DNA of 39,845 bases from Streptomyces beijiangensis (GCF_017315755.1 NZ_JAFLRJ010000150.1:1-39845), one strand, 5' to 3'; positions 14,277 through 22,869 are shown, numbered from the stretch's first letter. Notes: a model not told the origin generated them from the letters alone. Translations and numbers: made by a program.

Positions 14277-15784
14277 GAGGCGGCCTCTTCCTCGGCTCCG
14301 TAGCCCTGCCTGAAGAGGGCGAGGGAGGGGGCGTAGCGCCCGGTCGGGCAGCGCTCGTCCATCAGGTGCAGCAGGTCGTAGGCCCAGTCCTTGCCGAGCT
14401 CGCGGTTCCATTCCACGGGCCCGAGGGGGTAGTTGACGCCCAGGCGCATCGCGGTGTCGATGTCCTCGGCGGAGGCGACGCCCTTGGCGACGGCGTCGGC
14501 GGCGAGGTCGATCAGCATGGCGACCGTACGGGCGACGATCATCCCGGGTACGTCACCGATCACACTGACGTCCTTGCCGAGCTTCTGGAAGAGGCCCACG
14601 GCCTCGTTCAGCGCCTGTTCCGAGGTGTCCTCGGAGGCGGAGAGGGCGATACGGGTCGCACCCCGGTAGTCGAGGGCGAGGTCGAAGTACACGACGTCGG
14701 TGTACTCGACGGAGGTGCGGCCGTCGGCGGGCACCAGCTGCCCCTCGGAAGGGAGTTCGATGTACGGGCCGCCGGTCTCGACGCTCTTCACCGCGAGGCC
14801 GGCCTCCTCCATCATCGCGGTCAGGTCGGAGGCGGGGCCGAGATCGCCCACGACGGTGACGGCGGCGGGCGCCGGCTGCGGGGACGCGGTGTGCGGGAGG
14901 GGCGCGACAGCGCCCTCGCCGTGGGGGAACCAGCCGTGTCCGGACTTGCGGCCGAGCCTGCCCGACTCGACGAGACGCCGCTGGGCGAGCGAGGGCCGGA
15001 ACTTGGCGTCCTGGAAGAAGGAGTCCCAGACGGAACGGGTGACGGCCTCGTTCACGTCCTGGCCGATCAGGTCCGTGAGCTCGAAGGGGCCCATCCGGAA
15101 GCCGCCGCACTCGCGCAGGACGGCGTCGATCGTGGCGGGGTCGGCGGCCCTCTCCTCGTACACCGCGAAGGCCTCGGCATAGAAGGGCCGTGCGATGCGG
15201 TTGACGATGAAGCCGGGGGTGTCGGTGCAGCGCACGGGGGTCTTGCCCCAGGCCTTCGCCGTCTCGTACGCGGCCGACGCGGCCTCCTCGGCGGTCGCGA
15301 AGCCGGAGACGACCTCGACGAGGGGGAGGAGCGGGGCCGGGTTGAAGAAGTGCAGGCCGACGAAGCGGGCGGGGACGCGGAGCGCACCCGCGACAGCGGT
15401 GACGGAGAGGGAGGAGGTGTTGGTGGCCAGCAGACAGTCGTCGCCGACGATCCCTTCGAGTGCGGTGAACAGCTCCTGCTTCACGGGAAGCTGTTCGAGA
15501 ACCGCCTCGATCACGAGGGCCGCGTCGGCGAGCTCGCCGAGCGCGGCGGCGGGCAGCAGCCGGTCGCGGGCGGCGTCCCGGTCGGCCGCGTCCAGGCGTC
15601 CCTTCTCGACCAGCCGGTCCAGCCGCGCGACGATGGCGGCCGCGGCCTCTTCGGCGCGGCCGGGCAGGGCGTCGTACAGGCGCACGGGGTGTCCGGCGAC
15701 GAGGGCGACCTGGGCGATGCCCTGGCCCATGGTGCCGGTGCCGACTACGGCGACGGTACGGCTCTGCTCGATGGCGATGGTCAT
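14273..15784 (-). CDS. paaH: 3-hydroxyacyl-CoA dehydrogenase, PaaH type
   Basis: The 503-residue protein has two 3-hydroxyacyl-CoA dehydrogenase modules. It starts with the NAD site VAVVGTGTMGQGIAQVA (11-27) and has the catalytic region LHFFNPAPLLPLVEVV and a first C-terminal domain around NRIARPFYAEA. A second, partly degenerate module ends NYPLGPVEWNRELG. This length and duplicated C-terminal domain match PaaH, which oxidises 3-hydroxyadipyl-CoA to 3-oxoadipyl-CoA late in phenylacetate degradation, although 3-hydroxybutyryl-CoA dehydrogenases look similar. ATG 15784 has GGGGAGG 8 nt upstream. It is divergent from paaN with a shared operator and is followed by the TetR gene. It has no enoyl-CoA hydratase domain, and no separate paaF/paaG is in the window. 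Confidence 0.87.
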   Translation of the reverse strand: MTIAIEQSRTVAVVGTGTMGQGIAQVALVAGHPVRLYDALPGRAEEAAAAIVARLDRLVEKGRLDAADRDAARDRLLPAAALGELADAALVIEAVLEQLPVKQELFTALEGIVGDDCLLATNTSSLSVTAVAGALRVPARFVGLHFFNPAPLLPLVEVVSGFATAEEAASAAYETAKAWGKTPVRCTDTPGFIVNRIARPFYAEAFAVYEERAADPATIDAVLRECGGFRMGPFELTDLIGQDVNEAVTRSVWDSFFQDAKFRPSLAQRRLVESGRLGRKSGHGWFPHGEGAVAPLPHTASPQPAPAAVTVVGDLGPASDLTAMMEEAGLAVKSVETGGPYIELPSEGQLVPADGRTSVEYTDVVYFDLALDYRGATRIALSASEDTSEQALNEAVGLFQKLGKDVSVIGDVPGMIVARTVAMLIDLAADAVAKGVASAEDIDTAMRLGVNYPLGPVEWNRELGKDWAYDLLHLMDERCPTGRYAPSLALFRQGYGAEEEAAS

Positions 15785-15806
15785 ACGGAGATCCTCCCCT
15801 ACCGGG

Positions 15807-15815
15807 TTGTCCACA
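15807..15815 (+). other. DnaA box (TTGTCCACA)
   Basis: This is an exact copy of the preferred Streptomyces DnaA box. It lies in the paaH/paaN divergent promoter region, 25 bp from the PaaR-like operator. An isolated box could titrate DnaA or allow it to regulate transcription. Confidence 0.5.
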
Positions 15816-15831
15816 GCTTTGACGGACCCCC

Positions 15832-15859
15832 TTGTCCCGACCGATCGTTCGGTTACTCT
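15832..15859 (+). promoter_or_regulatory. paaN promoter with palindromic TetR operator in the spacer
   Basis: A -35-like TTGTCC (15832-15837) and a -10-like TACTCT (15854-15859) are separated by 16 bp. The palindrome ACCGATCGTTCGGT (15840-15853) fills almost the whole spacer. A repressor bound there would block RNA polymerase directly. The same site is within the upstream region of the divergent paaH-tetR unit. The box assignment is by eye. Confidence 0.65.
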
Positions 15860-15907
15860 AGCTCTGTCCGCGACTTTCCACCCAGCTCGACGAGGAGTTG
15901 GTCCGCA

Positions 15908-17566
15908 ATGCAGCTGACCGAGCTGACCGAGACCCACCGGCCTACGCTCGACCAGGCCCTCGACGCGATCCGTACGCGTGCGTACTGGTCACCGCACCCC
16001 GAGCATCCCAAGGCGTACGAGGGCGACGGCAAGGCGGCCTTCGACGCCCTGCTCGGCACCCGCATCGACCTCGGGCAGCCGGGGACGGACGACTGGGTGG
16101 GCGGTGAAATCTCTCCGTACGGCCCCGAGTTGGGGGTGACGTATCCGCACCCCGACCTGGACGTCCTGCTCCCGGCGATGCGCGCGGGCATGGGCGCATG
16201 GCGGGAGGCCGGGCCCGAGGCCAGGGCCCTGGTCTGTCTGGAGATCCTGGCGCGGATCAGTGCCCGTACGCCGGAGATCGCGCACGCGGTCATGCACACC
16301 AGCGGCCAGGCCTTCATGATGGCGTTCCAGGCGGGCGGGCCGCACGCGCAGGACCGCGGCCTCGAAGCGGTGGCGTACGCCTATGCCGAGCAGGTCCGCA
16401 CCCCGCTGGTGACCGACTGGTCGAAGCCGCAGGGCAAGCGTGACCCGCTGGAGCTCCGTAAGTCGTTCACGCCGGCGGGCCGTGGCATCTCCCTGCTCAT
16501 CGGCTGCAACACCTTCCCCACCTGGAACGGCTACCCGGGCCTCTTCGCCTCTCTCGCCACCGGCAACCCGGTCCTGGTCAAGCCGCATCCGCGCGCGGTG
16601 CTGCCGCTGGCGCTGACTGTCCGGATCGCCAGGGAAGTGCTCGCCGAGGCGGGCTTCGACCCGAACCTGGTGGCTCTCGCCGCCGAGCGTCCGGGCGAGG
16701 GGATCGCCAAGACCCTGGCCCTGCGCCCCGAGATCAGGATCATCGACTACACGGGCTCGACCGCCTTCGGCGACTGGCTGGAGGCCAACGCCCGCCAGGC
16801 GCAGGTCTATACGGAGAAGGCCGGCGTCAACACCGTCGTCATCGACTCCACCGACAACTACAAGGGGATGCTCTCCAACCTCTCCTTCTCGCTGTCCCTC
16901 TACAGCGGCCAGATGTGCACCACCCCGCAGAACTTCCTGATCCCGCGGGACGGCATCACCACGGACGCGGGACCCAAGTCGTACGACGAGGTCGTCGCCG
17001 ACCTCGCGGGCGCGGTCGGCGGGCTCCTCGGTGACGACGCGCGGGCGAACGCGCTGCTCGGCGCCCTGGTCAATCCCGATGTGAAGGCCCGCCTGGAGGC
17101 GGCGTCCGGGCTCGGTGAAGTGGCGCTCCCCTCACGGGAGATCACCAACCCGGAGTTCCCGGACGCGGTCGTGCGTACGCCGGTCGTCGTCAAGCTGGAC
17201 GGCACCAAGCCCGACGCGGAAGCGGCCTACTTCTCCGAGTGCTTCGGCCCGGTCTCCTTCGCGGTCGCGGTCGACTCGACGGCGAGCGCCCTCGAACTGC
17301 TCCGCCGTACGGTGCGCGAGAAGGGCGCGATGACGGTCGGCGCGTACACGACCTCGGCGGACGTGGAGCACGCGGTCGAGGAGGTCTGCTTCGAGGAGTC
17401 GGCGCAGCTCTCCCTCAACCTGACGGGCGGGGTGTACGTGAACCAGACCGCGGCCTTCTCGGACTTCCACGGCTCGGGCGGCAACCCGGCGGCGAACGCG
17501 GCGCTGTGCGACGGTGCGTTCGTGGCCAACCGGTTCCGGGTGGTGGAGGTACGGCGCCAGGCGTGA
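15908..17566 (+). CDS. paaN: PaaN-type aldehyde dehydrogenase of phenylacetate degradation
   Basis: The 552-residue aldehyde dehydrogenase superfamily protein belongs to the PaaN family found with paa genes. Visible elements are the NAD-fold region IGCNTFPTWNGYPGLFASLA (198-217), GNPVLVKPHP (219-228), TGSTAFGDW (282-290), the general-base Glu in YTEKAGVNT (E303) and the catalytic Cys in SGQMCTTPQ (C337). E. coli PaaZ oxidises the semialdehyde made on ring opening and carries a C-terminal MaoC hydratase. Here the protein ends without that domain, so ring hydrolysis must be done by another enzyme, as in the PaaN/EchA arrangement of other bacteria. ATG 15908 has GAGGAG upstream. The gene is divergent from paaH and converges on the SpoU gene. 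Confidence 0.88.
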   Translation: MQLTELTETHRPTLDQALDAIRTRAYWSPHPEHPKAYEGDGKAAFDALLGTRIDLGQPGTDDWVGGEISPYGPELGVTYPHPDLDVLLPAMRAGMGAWREAGPEARALVCLEILARISARTPEIAHAVMHTSGQAFMMAFQAGGPHAQDRGLEAVAYAYAEQVRTPLVTDWSKPQGKRDPLELRKSFTPAGRGISLLIGCNTFPTWNGYPGLFASLATGNPVLVKPHPRAVLPLALTVRIAREVLAEAGFDPNLVALAAERPGEGIAKTLALRPEIRIIDYTGSTAFGDWLEANARQAQVYTEKAGVNTVVIDSTDNYKGMLSNLSFSLSLYSGQMCTTPQNFLIPRDGITTDAGPKSYDEVVADLAGAVGGLLGDDARANALLGALVNPDVKARLEAASGLGEVALPSREITNPEFPDAVVRTPVVVKLDGTKPDAEAAYFSECFGPVSFAVAVDSTASALELLRRTVREKGAMTVGAYTTSADVEHAVEEVCFEESAQLSLNLTGGVYVNQTAAFSDFHGSGGNPAANAALCDGAFVANRFRVVEVRRQA

Positions 17567-17585
17567 CGGCAGGGGTGGCGCGGCC

Positions 17586-18374
17586 TCAGACCTGTCCGGG
17601 GCCGCGGCGCTCGCCGGTCGACGACCAGTGGAAGAGCGTCATGCCCACGCTCGTCGCCAGGTTGTAGCTGGAGACCTGCGCCCGCATCGGCAGGGACACC
17701 AACCGGTCCGTCCGCGCCCGCAGTTCGGCCGAGAGGCCCGAGCGTTCCGAGCCGAAGGCGAGCACCGCGTCGTCGGGCAGCACCACGTCCCGGATGTCCT
17801 CCCCCTCGGCGTCCAGCGCGAAGACGGGCCCGGGCGGCAGCTCCGCCATATCCATCCGCTCCACGGCGGTGGCGAAGTGCAGACCGGCGCCGCCCCGCAC
17901 CACGGTCGGATGCCAGGGGTCGAGCTCGCCCGTGGTCACCACCCCGGTCGCCCCGAACCCGGCGGCAAGCCGGATCACGGCCCCGGCGTTGCCCAGGTTC
18001 CGCGGCTGGTCCAGTACGACGACGGGCGTGCTCCGGGGCAGGTGCGCCAGCGCCGCCAGCTGGGCCGCACGATCGGGACGTACGGCGAGGGCCGCCACTC
18101 CCGTCGGGTGCAGCCGGGGCACGAGCCCGCGCAGCGCCGCCTCGTCGGTCTCCACCACCAGCGCGTCGAGTGCGTCGCGCACATCGGGCGCGAGCTGGTC
18201 GGCGAGCTCCAGTACGGCCTTCTTGTCGCAGGCCAGCGCCATCGGCAGGACGGCCCCGAACCGCACGGCGTGCTTGACGGCGTGGAATCCGTCGAGCAGG
18301 ACCGCCCCCTGCCCGGCCCGCGCCCGCCACTCCCGTACCGCCGCCACTGCCACTGCTGCCGCATCCGCACTCAC
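17586..18374 (-). CDS. SpoU/TrmH family RNA 2'-O-ribose methyltransferase
   Basis: The 262-residue SPOUT-fold protein should methylate a ribose 2'-OH in rRNA or tRNA using S-adenosylmethionine. The three family motifs are present: DQPRNLGNAGAVIRLAAGFG, FGSERSGLS, and SLPMRAQVSSYNLATSVGM, the last two forming the trefoil-knot cofactor site. An N-terminal substrate-binding domain of about 110 residues begins with a helix (AAVAVAAVREWRARAG). It starts at GTG 18374, 9 nt after the HTTM gene stop, so it is probably co-transcribed with the membrane pair. The nucleotide modified cannot be told. Confidence 0.87.
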   Translation of the reverse strand: MSADAAAVAVAAVREWRARAGQGAVLLDGFHAVKHAVRFGAVLPMALACDKKAVLELADQLAPDVRDALDALVVETDEAALRGLVPRLHPTGVAALAVRPDRAAQLAALAHLPRSTPVVVLDQPRNLGNAGAVIRLAAGFGATGVVTTGELDPWHPTVVRGGAGLHFATAVERMDMAELPPGPVFALDAEGEDIRDVVLPDDAVLAFGSERSGLSAELRARTDRLVSLPMRAQVSSYNLATSVGMTLFHWSSTGERRGPGQV

Positions 18375-18383
18375 GGACTCAGC

Positions 18384-19604
18384 CTACGTGCGGGCCCCCG
18401 GCAGGACCGCCGCCGGTTCCTCGGCGTCGGCGGGCTGCCTTGGTCCCGGCACTTCCGCCTTCTGGCGGGAGGTCAGCCGCTGTGCGCGCGCTCCCAGCCA
18501 CACCAGGAAGACCGTCGGCAGGAACACGGCGTCCGCCGCGATCATCGCCATCGAGAAGAACGGCAGGCCGAGCAGGAGCGCGATACCCGCGTGTTCCATC
18601 ATCATCGCGACCAGCAGGACGTTCTTGACCCGCCGATTGAAGAGCGTGAAGGGGAAGGCGACCTGCACGATCACCGTGCCGTACGTCAGGAGCATCACGA
18701 TCACGCCGCTGGTGGCGAGGAACGACGACAGGCCCGGCCAGGGCGAGAAGTAGTCCAGTTTCAGCGGGTAGTAGAGCGCGGTGCCGTCCTGCCAGCGCGA
18801 ACCCTGGATCTTGTACCAGCCGGCCGATGAGTAGATCAGGCAGACCTCGGCCATGATCACGACCATCGTGGCGTTGTGGGCCAGATTGGCGATGACGTCC
18901 GCGAGCGCGCGCGGCTCTCCCGGCTCGTACCTGCACAGCACCCACCACACGCCCTGCACGATCCACAGCAGCCAGAACAGGGCAACCAGCCACCCCTGCG
19001 AACCGGCCCTGCCCACCACGGTCGCCGCGATCAGCACCGCGCCGAGTGCCACCCAGAGGACCGGCCCCACACGGTCGGGAGCGGCGTCGGACTGCTGCAC
19101 CGCCCGCTGCGCCGCTTGCCGGGCCGCCTGCCGGGCCGCTCGCCGCGCGTCCAGCGACCACACCTGGGCGCAGCGCGTGAGGACCAGATAGATCGCCATC
19201 AGATGGATGACGTTGTCCCCGCCGTCCCCCATGAAGACGGACCGATTCTGCAGTGACATCACCCCCACCATGAAGAGCACCGACATCGCGCGCGTCCGCC
19301 AGCCGAGCAGGAGCAGCAGGCTGGAGAGAACGGCGAGGGCGTACACGGCCTCGAACCACACCGTGGAGTCCGACCACATCAGCAGCGTGAAGGCGTGGTT
19401 GCCGGAGATGAGCTCCTGCGCCAGACCCCAGGCCCAGGGGGCGTCGGGTCCGTACATCTCACGGAGGTGGGGCAGTTCGCGGAGCAGGAAGAACAGCCAG
19501 GTCGCGGAGATGCCGATACGGAGGACGGCACTCTGGTACGGACCGAGGGCAGCGGCGGTGATCTTCTGGAGGGCGCGCGCGGCCGCGGTGTCGGGGGCGC
19601 TCAT
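18384..19604 (-). CDS. HTTM-domain membrane protein, vitamin K-dependent carboxylase-like
   Basis: The 406-residue polytopic protein has about eight hydrophobic helices and matches the HTTM family, which contains gamma-glutamyl carboxylase homologues. The segment SSAGWYKIQGSRWQDGTALY (259-278) is the family hallmark. Compared from memory with the human carboxylase segment AGVKKLDADW, Lys263 aligns with the catalytic-base lysine region. GDGGDNVIHLMAIYLVL (127-143) with His134 resembles the other active-site helix. An Ala/Arg/Gln-rich cytoplasmic loop lies at 150-178. The start ATG 19604 overlaps the DUF5819 stop (ATGA), so the two are coupled. Carboxylase activity is unproven; many bacterial HTTM proteins have unknown substrates. 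The C-terminal 30 residues are polar and Pro/Ala-rich. Confidence 0.8.
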   Translation of the reverse strand: MSAPDTAAARALQKITAAALGPYQSAVLRIGISATWLFFLLRELPHLREMYGPDAPWAWGLAQELISGNHAFTLLMWSDSTVWFEAVYALAVLSSLLLLLGWRTRAMSVLFMVGVMSLQNRSVFMGDGGDNVIHLMAIYLVLTRCAQVWSLDARRAARQAARQAAQRAVQQSDAAPDRVGPVLWVALGAVLIAATVVGRAGSQGWLVALFWLLWIVQGVWWVLCRYEPGEPRALADVIANLAHNATMVVIMAEVCLIYSSAGWYKIQGSRWQDGTALYYPLKLDYFSPWPGLSSFLATSGVIVMLLTYGTVIVQVAFPFTLFNRRVKNVLLVAMMMEHAGIALLLGLPFFSMAMIAADAVFLPTVFLVWLGARAQRLTSRQKAEVPGPRQPADAEEPAAVLPGART

Positions 19605-20338
19605 CGTCCGGTCTCCGTACGGTCCGCGGGGACGACCGTCCACCAGGGCAGGGCCCGGTAGTAGGTCCTGGTGTCGGTCTTTTCCGTACTCCACGGAGGC
19701 GCGGCGATCGTGGCCGTCGCCGACCGTATCTGTATGCGCTCGATGGTTCCGCCGGACTTCGGCTCTCCCAGGCGCAGCAGGACGATGCGGCGGACGTAGC
19801 GCTCGGAGAGCCGGCCGCGCTCGCCGACGGCCCGGTTCTCCGCGTCATGGGAGTTGACATAGAAGTCCCAGCCGCGGCGCAGTTCGTTCTGGTCGACATG
19901 GCTGGGGAAGAGATTCCCGCGGATCGCGTCGCCGTCCTGGGCGGAGAGGTCGACCCAGCCGCTGGTGGCGCGACCGCTGCCGTCCTTGGCCTGTATCTCC
20001 GCGCGCGCCTGGACCGCGACGTTCTGCTGGAGCGGGTTCGGGGCGAAGAGCTTCCAGTTGCGCTCGAACTCGGGCAGGACGTAGTCGTCGATCTCCGCGC
20101 CGTACTGCTTGGACACGGTGTTGGAGGGCGCGACGGCCAGGAACACCATCGCCAGGTGGACCGCGGTGAGGACACCGATACCGGCGAGCACGAGGGCCGC
20201 CACCACCTGGTACGGACGCGAGAGACCGGCTATCCCGCGCGGCTCGGAACCACCGCCGCCGTCCTCGCCCGGCTCGGCTTTCCCGCCCGGCCCGCCGTAC
20301 CCGACGGGCTCCTCGGCCCTGTCGTCCTGCGCTTCCAT
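19601..20338 (-). CDS. DUF5819 family membrane-anchored protein, partner of HTTM
   Basis: The 245-residue protein has a Gly/Glu-rich cytoplasmic N-terminus of about 38 residues, one membrane helix (43-69) and an extracellular domain of about 175 residues. The motif NWKLFAPNP (94-102) is the DUF5819 signature; a similar WxLFAPxP element recurs in soluble partners of HTTM proteins. ATGA coupling with the HTTM gene indicates that they work together, perhaps as substrate-binding or accessory subunit. A GGGGCGGGG stretch precedes ATG 20338. The function is unknown. It starts about 115 bp from the divergent paaA start but shares no evident role with phenylacetate genes. Confidence 0.78.
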   Translation of the reverse strand: MEAQDDRAEEPVGYGGPGGKAEPGEDGGGGSEPRGIAGLSRPYQVVAALVLAGIGVLTAVHLAMVFLAVAPSNTVSKQYGAEIDDYVLPEFERNWKLFAPNPLQQNVAVQARAEIQAKDGSGRATSGWVDLSAQDGDAIRGNLFPSHVDQNELRRGWDFYVNSHDAENRAVGERGRLSERYVRRIVLLRLGEPKSGGTIERIQIRSATATIAAPPWSTEKTDTRTYYRALPWWTVVPADRTETGR

Positions 20339-20371
20339 CCCCGCCCCGATCCGGTCCGCCCACTCGATCAG

Positions 20372-20380
20372 TCATCCACA
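20372..20380 (+). other. DnaA-box-like 9-mer (TCATCCACA)
   Basis: This fits the degenerate Streptomyces DnaA box and lies in the divergent promoter region upstream of paaA, just before a TTGACA element. Confidence 0.35.
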
Positions 20381-20383
20381 GGG

Positions 20384-20439
20384 TTGACACCCTATGGGCC
20401 GTCGCCCCACCATTGAAGTCAATGAACCGAACGATCGGT
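20384..20439 (+). promoter_or_regulatory. paaA promoter region with PaaR-like operator
   Basis: TTGACA at 20384-20389 is a perfect -35 hexamer; the -10 is not clear by eye. The palindrome ACCGAACGATCGGT at 20426-20439 is the exact reverse complement of the operator in front of paaN. It ends 15 bp before the paaA ATG, a position suited to repression of initiation or early elongation. Confidence 0.68.
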
Positions 20440-20454
20440 CGGTAGGGGGCCGCA

Positions 20455-21381
20455 ATGGCAACAGTGGCATACGGGACTGACAGGACGGACGAGGCGGCCA
20501 GGCAGGCAGCCTTCGACGCCGCGGTGGCCGCCGACGAGCGCATCGAGCCCCGCGACTGGATGCCCGACGCCTACCGCGCCTCCCTCGTCCGGCAAATGGC
20601 CCAGCACGCCCACTCCGAGATCATCGGCATGCAGCCCGAGGCGAACTGGATCACCCGCGCACCCTCGCTGCGCCGCAAGGCGATCCTGATGGCCAAGGTC
20701 CAGGACGAGGCGGGGCACGGCCTCTATCTCTACAGCGCCGCCGAGACCCTGGGCACCAGCCGCGAAGAGCTGCTCGACAAGCTCCACGCCGGCCGCCAGA
20801 GGTACTCGTCCATCTTCAATTACCCCACCCTGACCTGGGCCGACGTCGGCGCGATCGGCTGGCTGGTGGACGGTGCCGCGATCACCAACCAGGTCCCGCT
20901 CTGCCGCTGCTCGTACGGCCCCTATGCCCGCGCCATGGTCCGTATCTGCAAGGAGGAGTCCTTCCACCAGCGCCAGGGGTACGAACTGCTCCTCGCGCTC
21001 AGCCGGGGGACACCGGCCCAGCACGCGATGGCGCAGGACGCGGTGGACCGCTGGTGGTGGCCCTCGCTGATGATGTTCGGCCCTCCCGACGAGGAATCGG
21101 GGCACTCCGCCCAGTCGATGGCCTGGAAGATCAAGCGCCACTCGAACGACGAACTGCGCCGGCGATTCATCGAGATATCCGGCCCGCAGGCCGATGCCCT
21201 GGGTCTGACGCTCCCCACCGGGGAGATCGACTGGGACGAGTTCAAGGAAGTCCTCAAGGGCAACGGACCCTGCAACGAACAGCGCATCGCCCAGCGGCGC
21301 CGCGCACACGAAGAGGGCGCCTGGGTCCGGGACGCGGCCGTCGCGTACGCAGCCAAGCACGGAGAGGGGAAGCCGTCATGA
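20455..21381 (+). CDS. paaA: Phenylacetyl-CoA 1,2-epoxidase catalytic subunit PaaA
   Basis: The 308-residue catalytic subunit carries the carboxylate-bridged diiron centre that epoxidises the ring of phenylacetyl-CoA. Iron ligand segments are visible: [10 protein letters not shown] with Glu55, [13 protein letters not shown] (81-93) with Glu85 and His88, and [13 protein letters not shown] (166-178) with the second Glu/His set. Length and sequence are typical of PaaA. A GGGGG ribosome site precedes ATG 20455, and the stop overlaps paaB (ATGA). It is the first gene of paaABCDE, with a TetR-type operator directly upstream. Confidence 0.95.
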   Translation: MATVAYGTDRTDEAARQAAFDAAVAADERIEPRDWMPDAYRASLVRQMAQHAHSEIIGMQPEANWITRAPSLRRKAILMAKVQDEAGHGLYLYSAAETLGTSREELLDKLHAGRQRYSSIFNYPTLTWADVGAIGWLVDGAAITNQVPLCRCSYGPYARAMVRICKEESFHQRQGYELLLALSRGTPAQHAMAQDAVDRWWWPSLMMFGPPDEESGHSAQSMAWKIKRHSNDELRRRFIEISGPQADALGLTLPTGEIDWDEFKEVLKGNGPCNEQRIAQRRRAHEEGAWVRDAAVAYAAKHGEGKPS

Positions 21382-21665
21382 CCGCGACCGACTGGCCGCT
21401 GTGGGAAGTTTTCGTCCGCTCACGGCGCGGCCTCTCCCATACGCACGCGGGGTCACTGCACGCCCCGGATGCGGAGATGGCGCTGCGCAACGCCCGCGAC
21501 CTCTACACGCGCCGCAGCGAGGGCGTCTCCATCTGGGTGGTGCCTTCGACCGCCGTCACGGCCTCCTCGCCCGACGAGAAGGACTCCTTCTTCGAACCGG
21601 CCGGCGACAAGCCCTACCGCCACCCCACCTTCTACGAGATCCCGGAAGGGGTGCAGCACCTGTGA
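21378..21665 (+). CDS. paaB: Phenylacetyl-CoA epoxidase subunit PaaB
   Basis: The 95-residue subunit of the epoxidase complex is recognised by its start [20 protein letters not shown] and the segments [22 protein letters not shown] and SIWVVPS. In known systems PaaB bridges PaaAC heterodimers. The start ATG 21378 overlaps the paaA stop and its own stop overlaps the paaC start, so stoichiometry is probably kept by coupling. Length matches the family. Confidence 0.94.
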   Translation: MTATDWPLWEVFVRSRRGLSHTHAGSLHAPDAEMALRNARDLYTRRSEGVSIWVVPSTAVTASSPDEKDSFFEPAGDKPYRHPTFYEIPEGVQHL

Positions 21666-22381
21666 CTCCTTCCTCCTCGGCCGGCGCTCTCGCACTCGGC
21701 GACGACGCGCTGGTGCTCTCACACCGGCTGGGGGAGTGGGCAGGTCACGCCCCCGTACTGGAAGAGGACGTGGCCCTCGCCAATATCGCCCTCGACCTCC
21801 TCGGCCAGGCACGCGTCCTGCTCTCCCTCGTCGGCGACGAGGACGAACTGGCCTATCTGCGCGAGGAGCGTGCCTTCCGCAACCTCCAGCTGGTCGAGCA
21901 GGAGAACGGCGACTTCGGCCACTCCATCGCCCGCCAGCTCTACTTCTCCACCTACCAGCAGCTTCTGTACGGACAGCTGGCAGCAGGGGACGGCGTATTC
22001 GCCCCGCTGGCGGCGAAAGCGGTCAAGGAAGTCGACTACCACCGGGACCACGCCGAACAGTGGACCCTGCGGCTGGGCGACGGAACGGCCGAGAGCCACG
22101 AGCGGATGCAGCGCGGCCTGGACGCGCTGTGGCGGTTCACCGGCGAGATGTTCCAGCCGGTCGAGGGAGTGGACGGGGTGGACTGGCAGTCGCTGCACAC
22201 CAGTTGGCACACCTCCGTCTCCTCCGTGCTGAAGCGGGCGACGCTCACCGTGCCCGAAGGACCGCAGACCGGGTCCTGGTCGGCGGGGGCGGGCCGCCAG
22301 GGCCTGCACACCGAGCCCTTCGGGCGGATGCTCGCCGAGATGCAGCATCTGCACCGCAGCCACCCGGGGGCGACATGGTGA
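21662..22381 (+). CDS. paaC: Phenylacetyl-CoA epoxidase structural subunit PaaC
   Basis: The 239-residue subunit is a ferritin-like relative of PaaA that supports it structurally. Family segments include LGDDALVLSHRLGEWAGHAP, EEDVALANIALDLLGQARVL, QENGDFGHSIARQLYFSTYQ and KAVKEVDYHRDHAEQW. The start is GTG 21662, overlapping the paaB stop (GTGA). At 239 residues it is close to E. coli PaaC (248). Confidence 0.93.
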   Translation: MTPSSSAGALALGDDALVLSHRLGEWAGHAPVLEEDVALANIALDLLGQARVLLSLVGDEDELAYLREERAFRNLQLVEQENGDFGHSIARQLYFSTYQQLLYGQLAAGDGVFAPLAAKAVKEVDYHRDHAEQWTLRLGDGTAESHERMQRGLDALWRFTGEMFQPVEGVDGVDWQSLHTSWHTSVSSVLKRATLTVPEGPQTGSWSAGAGRQGLHTEPFGRMLAEMQHLHRSHPGATW

Positions 22382-22869
22382 CCACGACCCCGCTGGAGGA
22401 GGAGCTCCGCCTGCTGGCCGGCTCCGTGCCCGACCCCGAGCTCCCGGTGCTGACCCTCCAGGAGCTGGGCGTACTGCGCTCCGTCGAAGTCCTCGGCCCC
22501 GGCAGGGTGGAGGTCGAACTGACCCCGACCTACACCGGCTGTCCGGCGATCGGGACGATGGTCGCAGACATCGAGCAGGTCCTGCACGACCACGGCATAC
22601 CGGATGTCTCGGTCCGTACCGTCCTCGCCCCCGCCTGGTCGACGGACGACATCAGCGCGGAGGGCCGGCGCAAGCTGGCGGAGTTCGGTATCGCTCCCCC
22701 GCGCCCGGGCGGCCCCGCAGGACCGGTGGCCCTCTCCCTCGCCATCCGCTGCCCGCATTGCGGATCGACCGACACCGAGCTGCTCAGCCGCTTCTCCTCC
22801 ACGGCCTGCAAGGCGCTGCGCCGCTGCGCCTCCTGCCGTGAACCCTTCGACCACTTCAAGGAGTTGTAG
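22375..22869 (+). CDS. paaD: PaaD, iron-sulfur assembly-type maturation protein
   Basis: The 164-residue protein has an N-terminal MIP18/DUF59 domain (LLAGSVPDPELPVLTLQELG, then TPTYTGCPAIGTM) and a C-terminal zinc-ribbon with CPHC and CASC pairs about 30 residues apart. PaaD is needed for an active epoxidase, probably through Fe-S delivery to PaaE or diiron maturation. ATG 22375 overlaps paaC by 7 nt and has GGGGGC just upstream; the in-frame GTG at 22378 is an alternative. The stop is immediately followed by the paaE ATG. Confidence 0.92.
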   Translation: MVTTTPLEEELRLLAGSVPDPELPVLTLQELGVLRSVEVLGPGRVEVELTPTYTGCPAIGTMVADIEQVLHDHGIPDVSVRTVLAPAWSTDDISAEGRRKLAEFGIAPPRPGGPAGPVALSLAIRCPHCGSTDTELLSRFSSTACKALRRCASCREPFDHFKEL

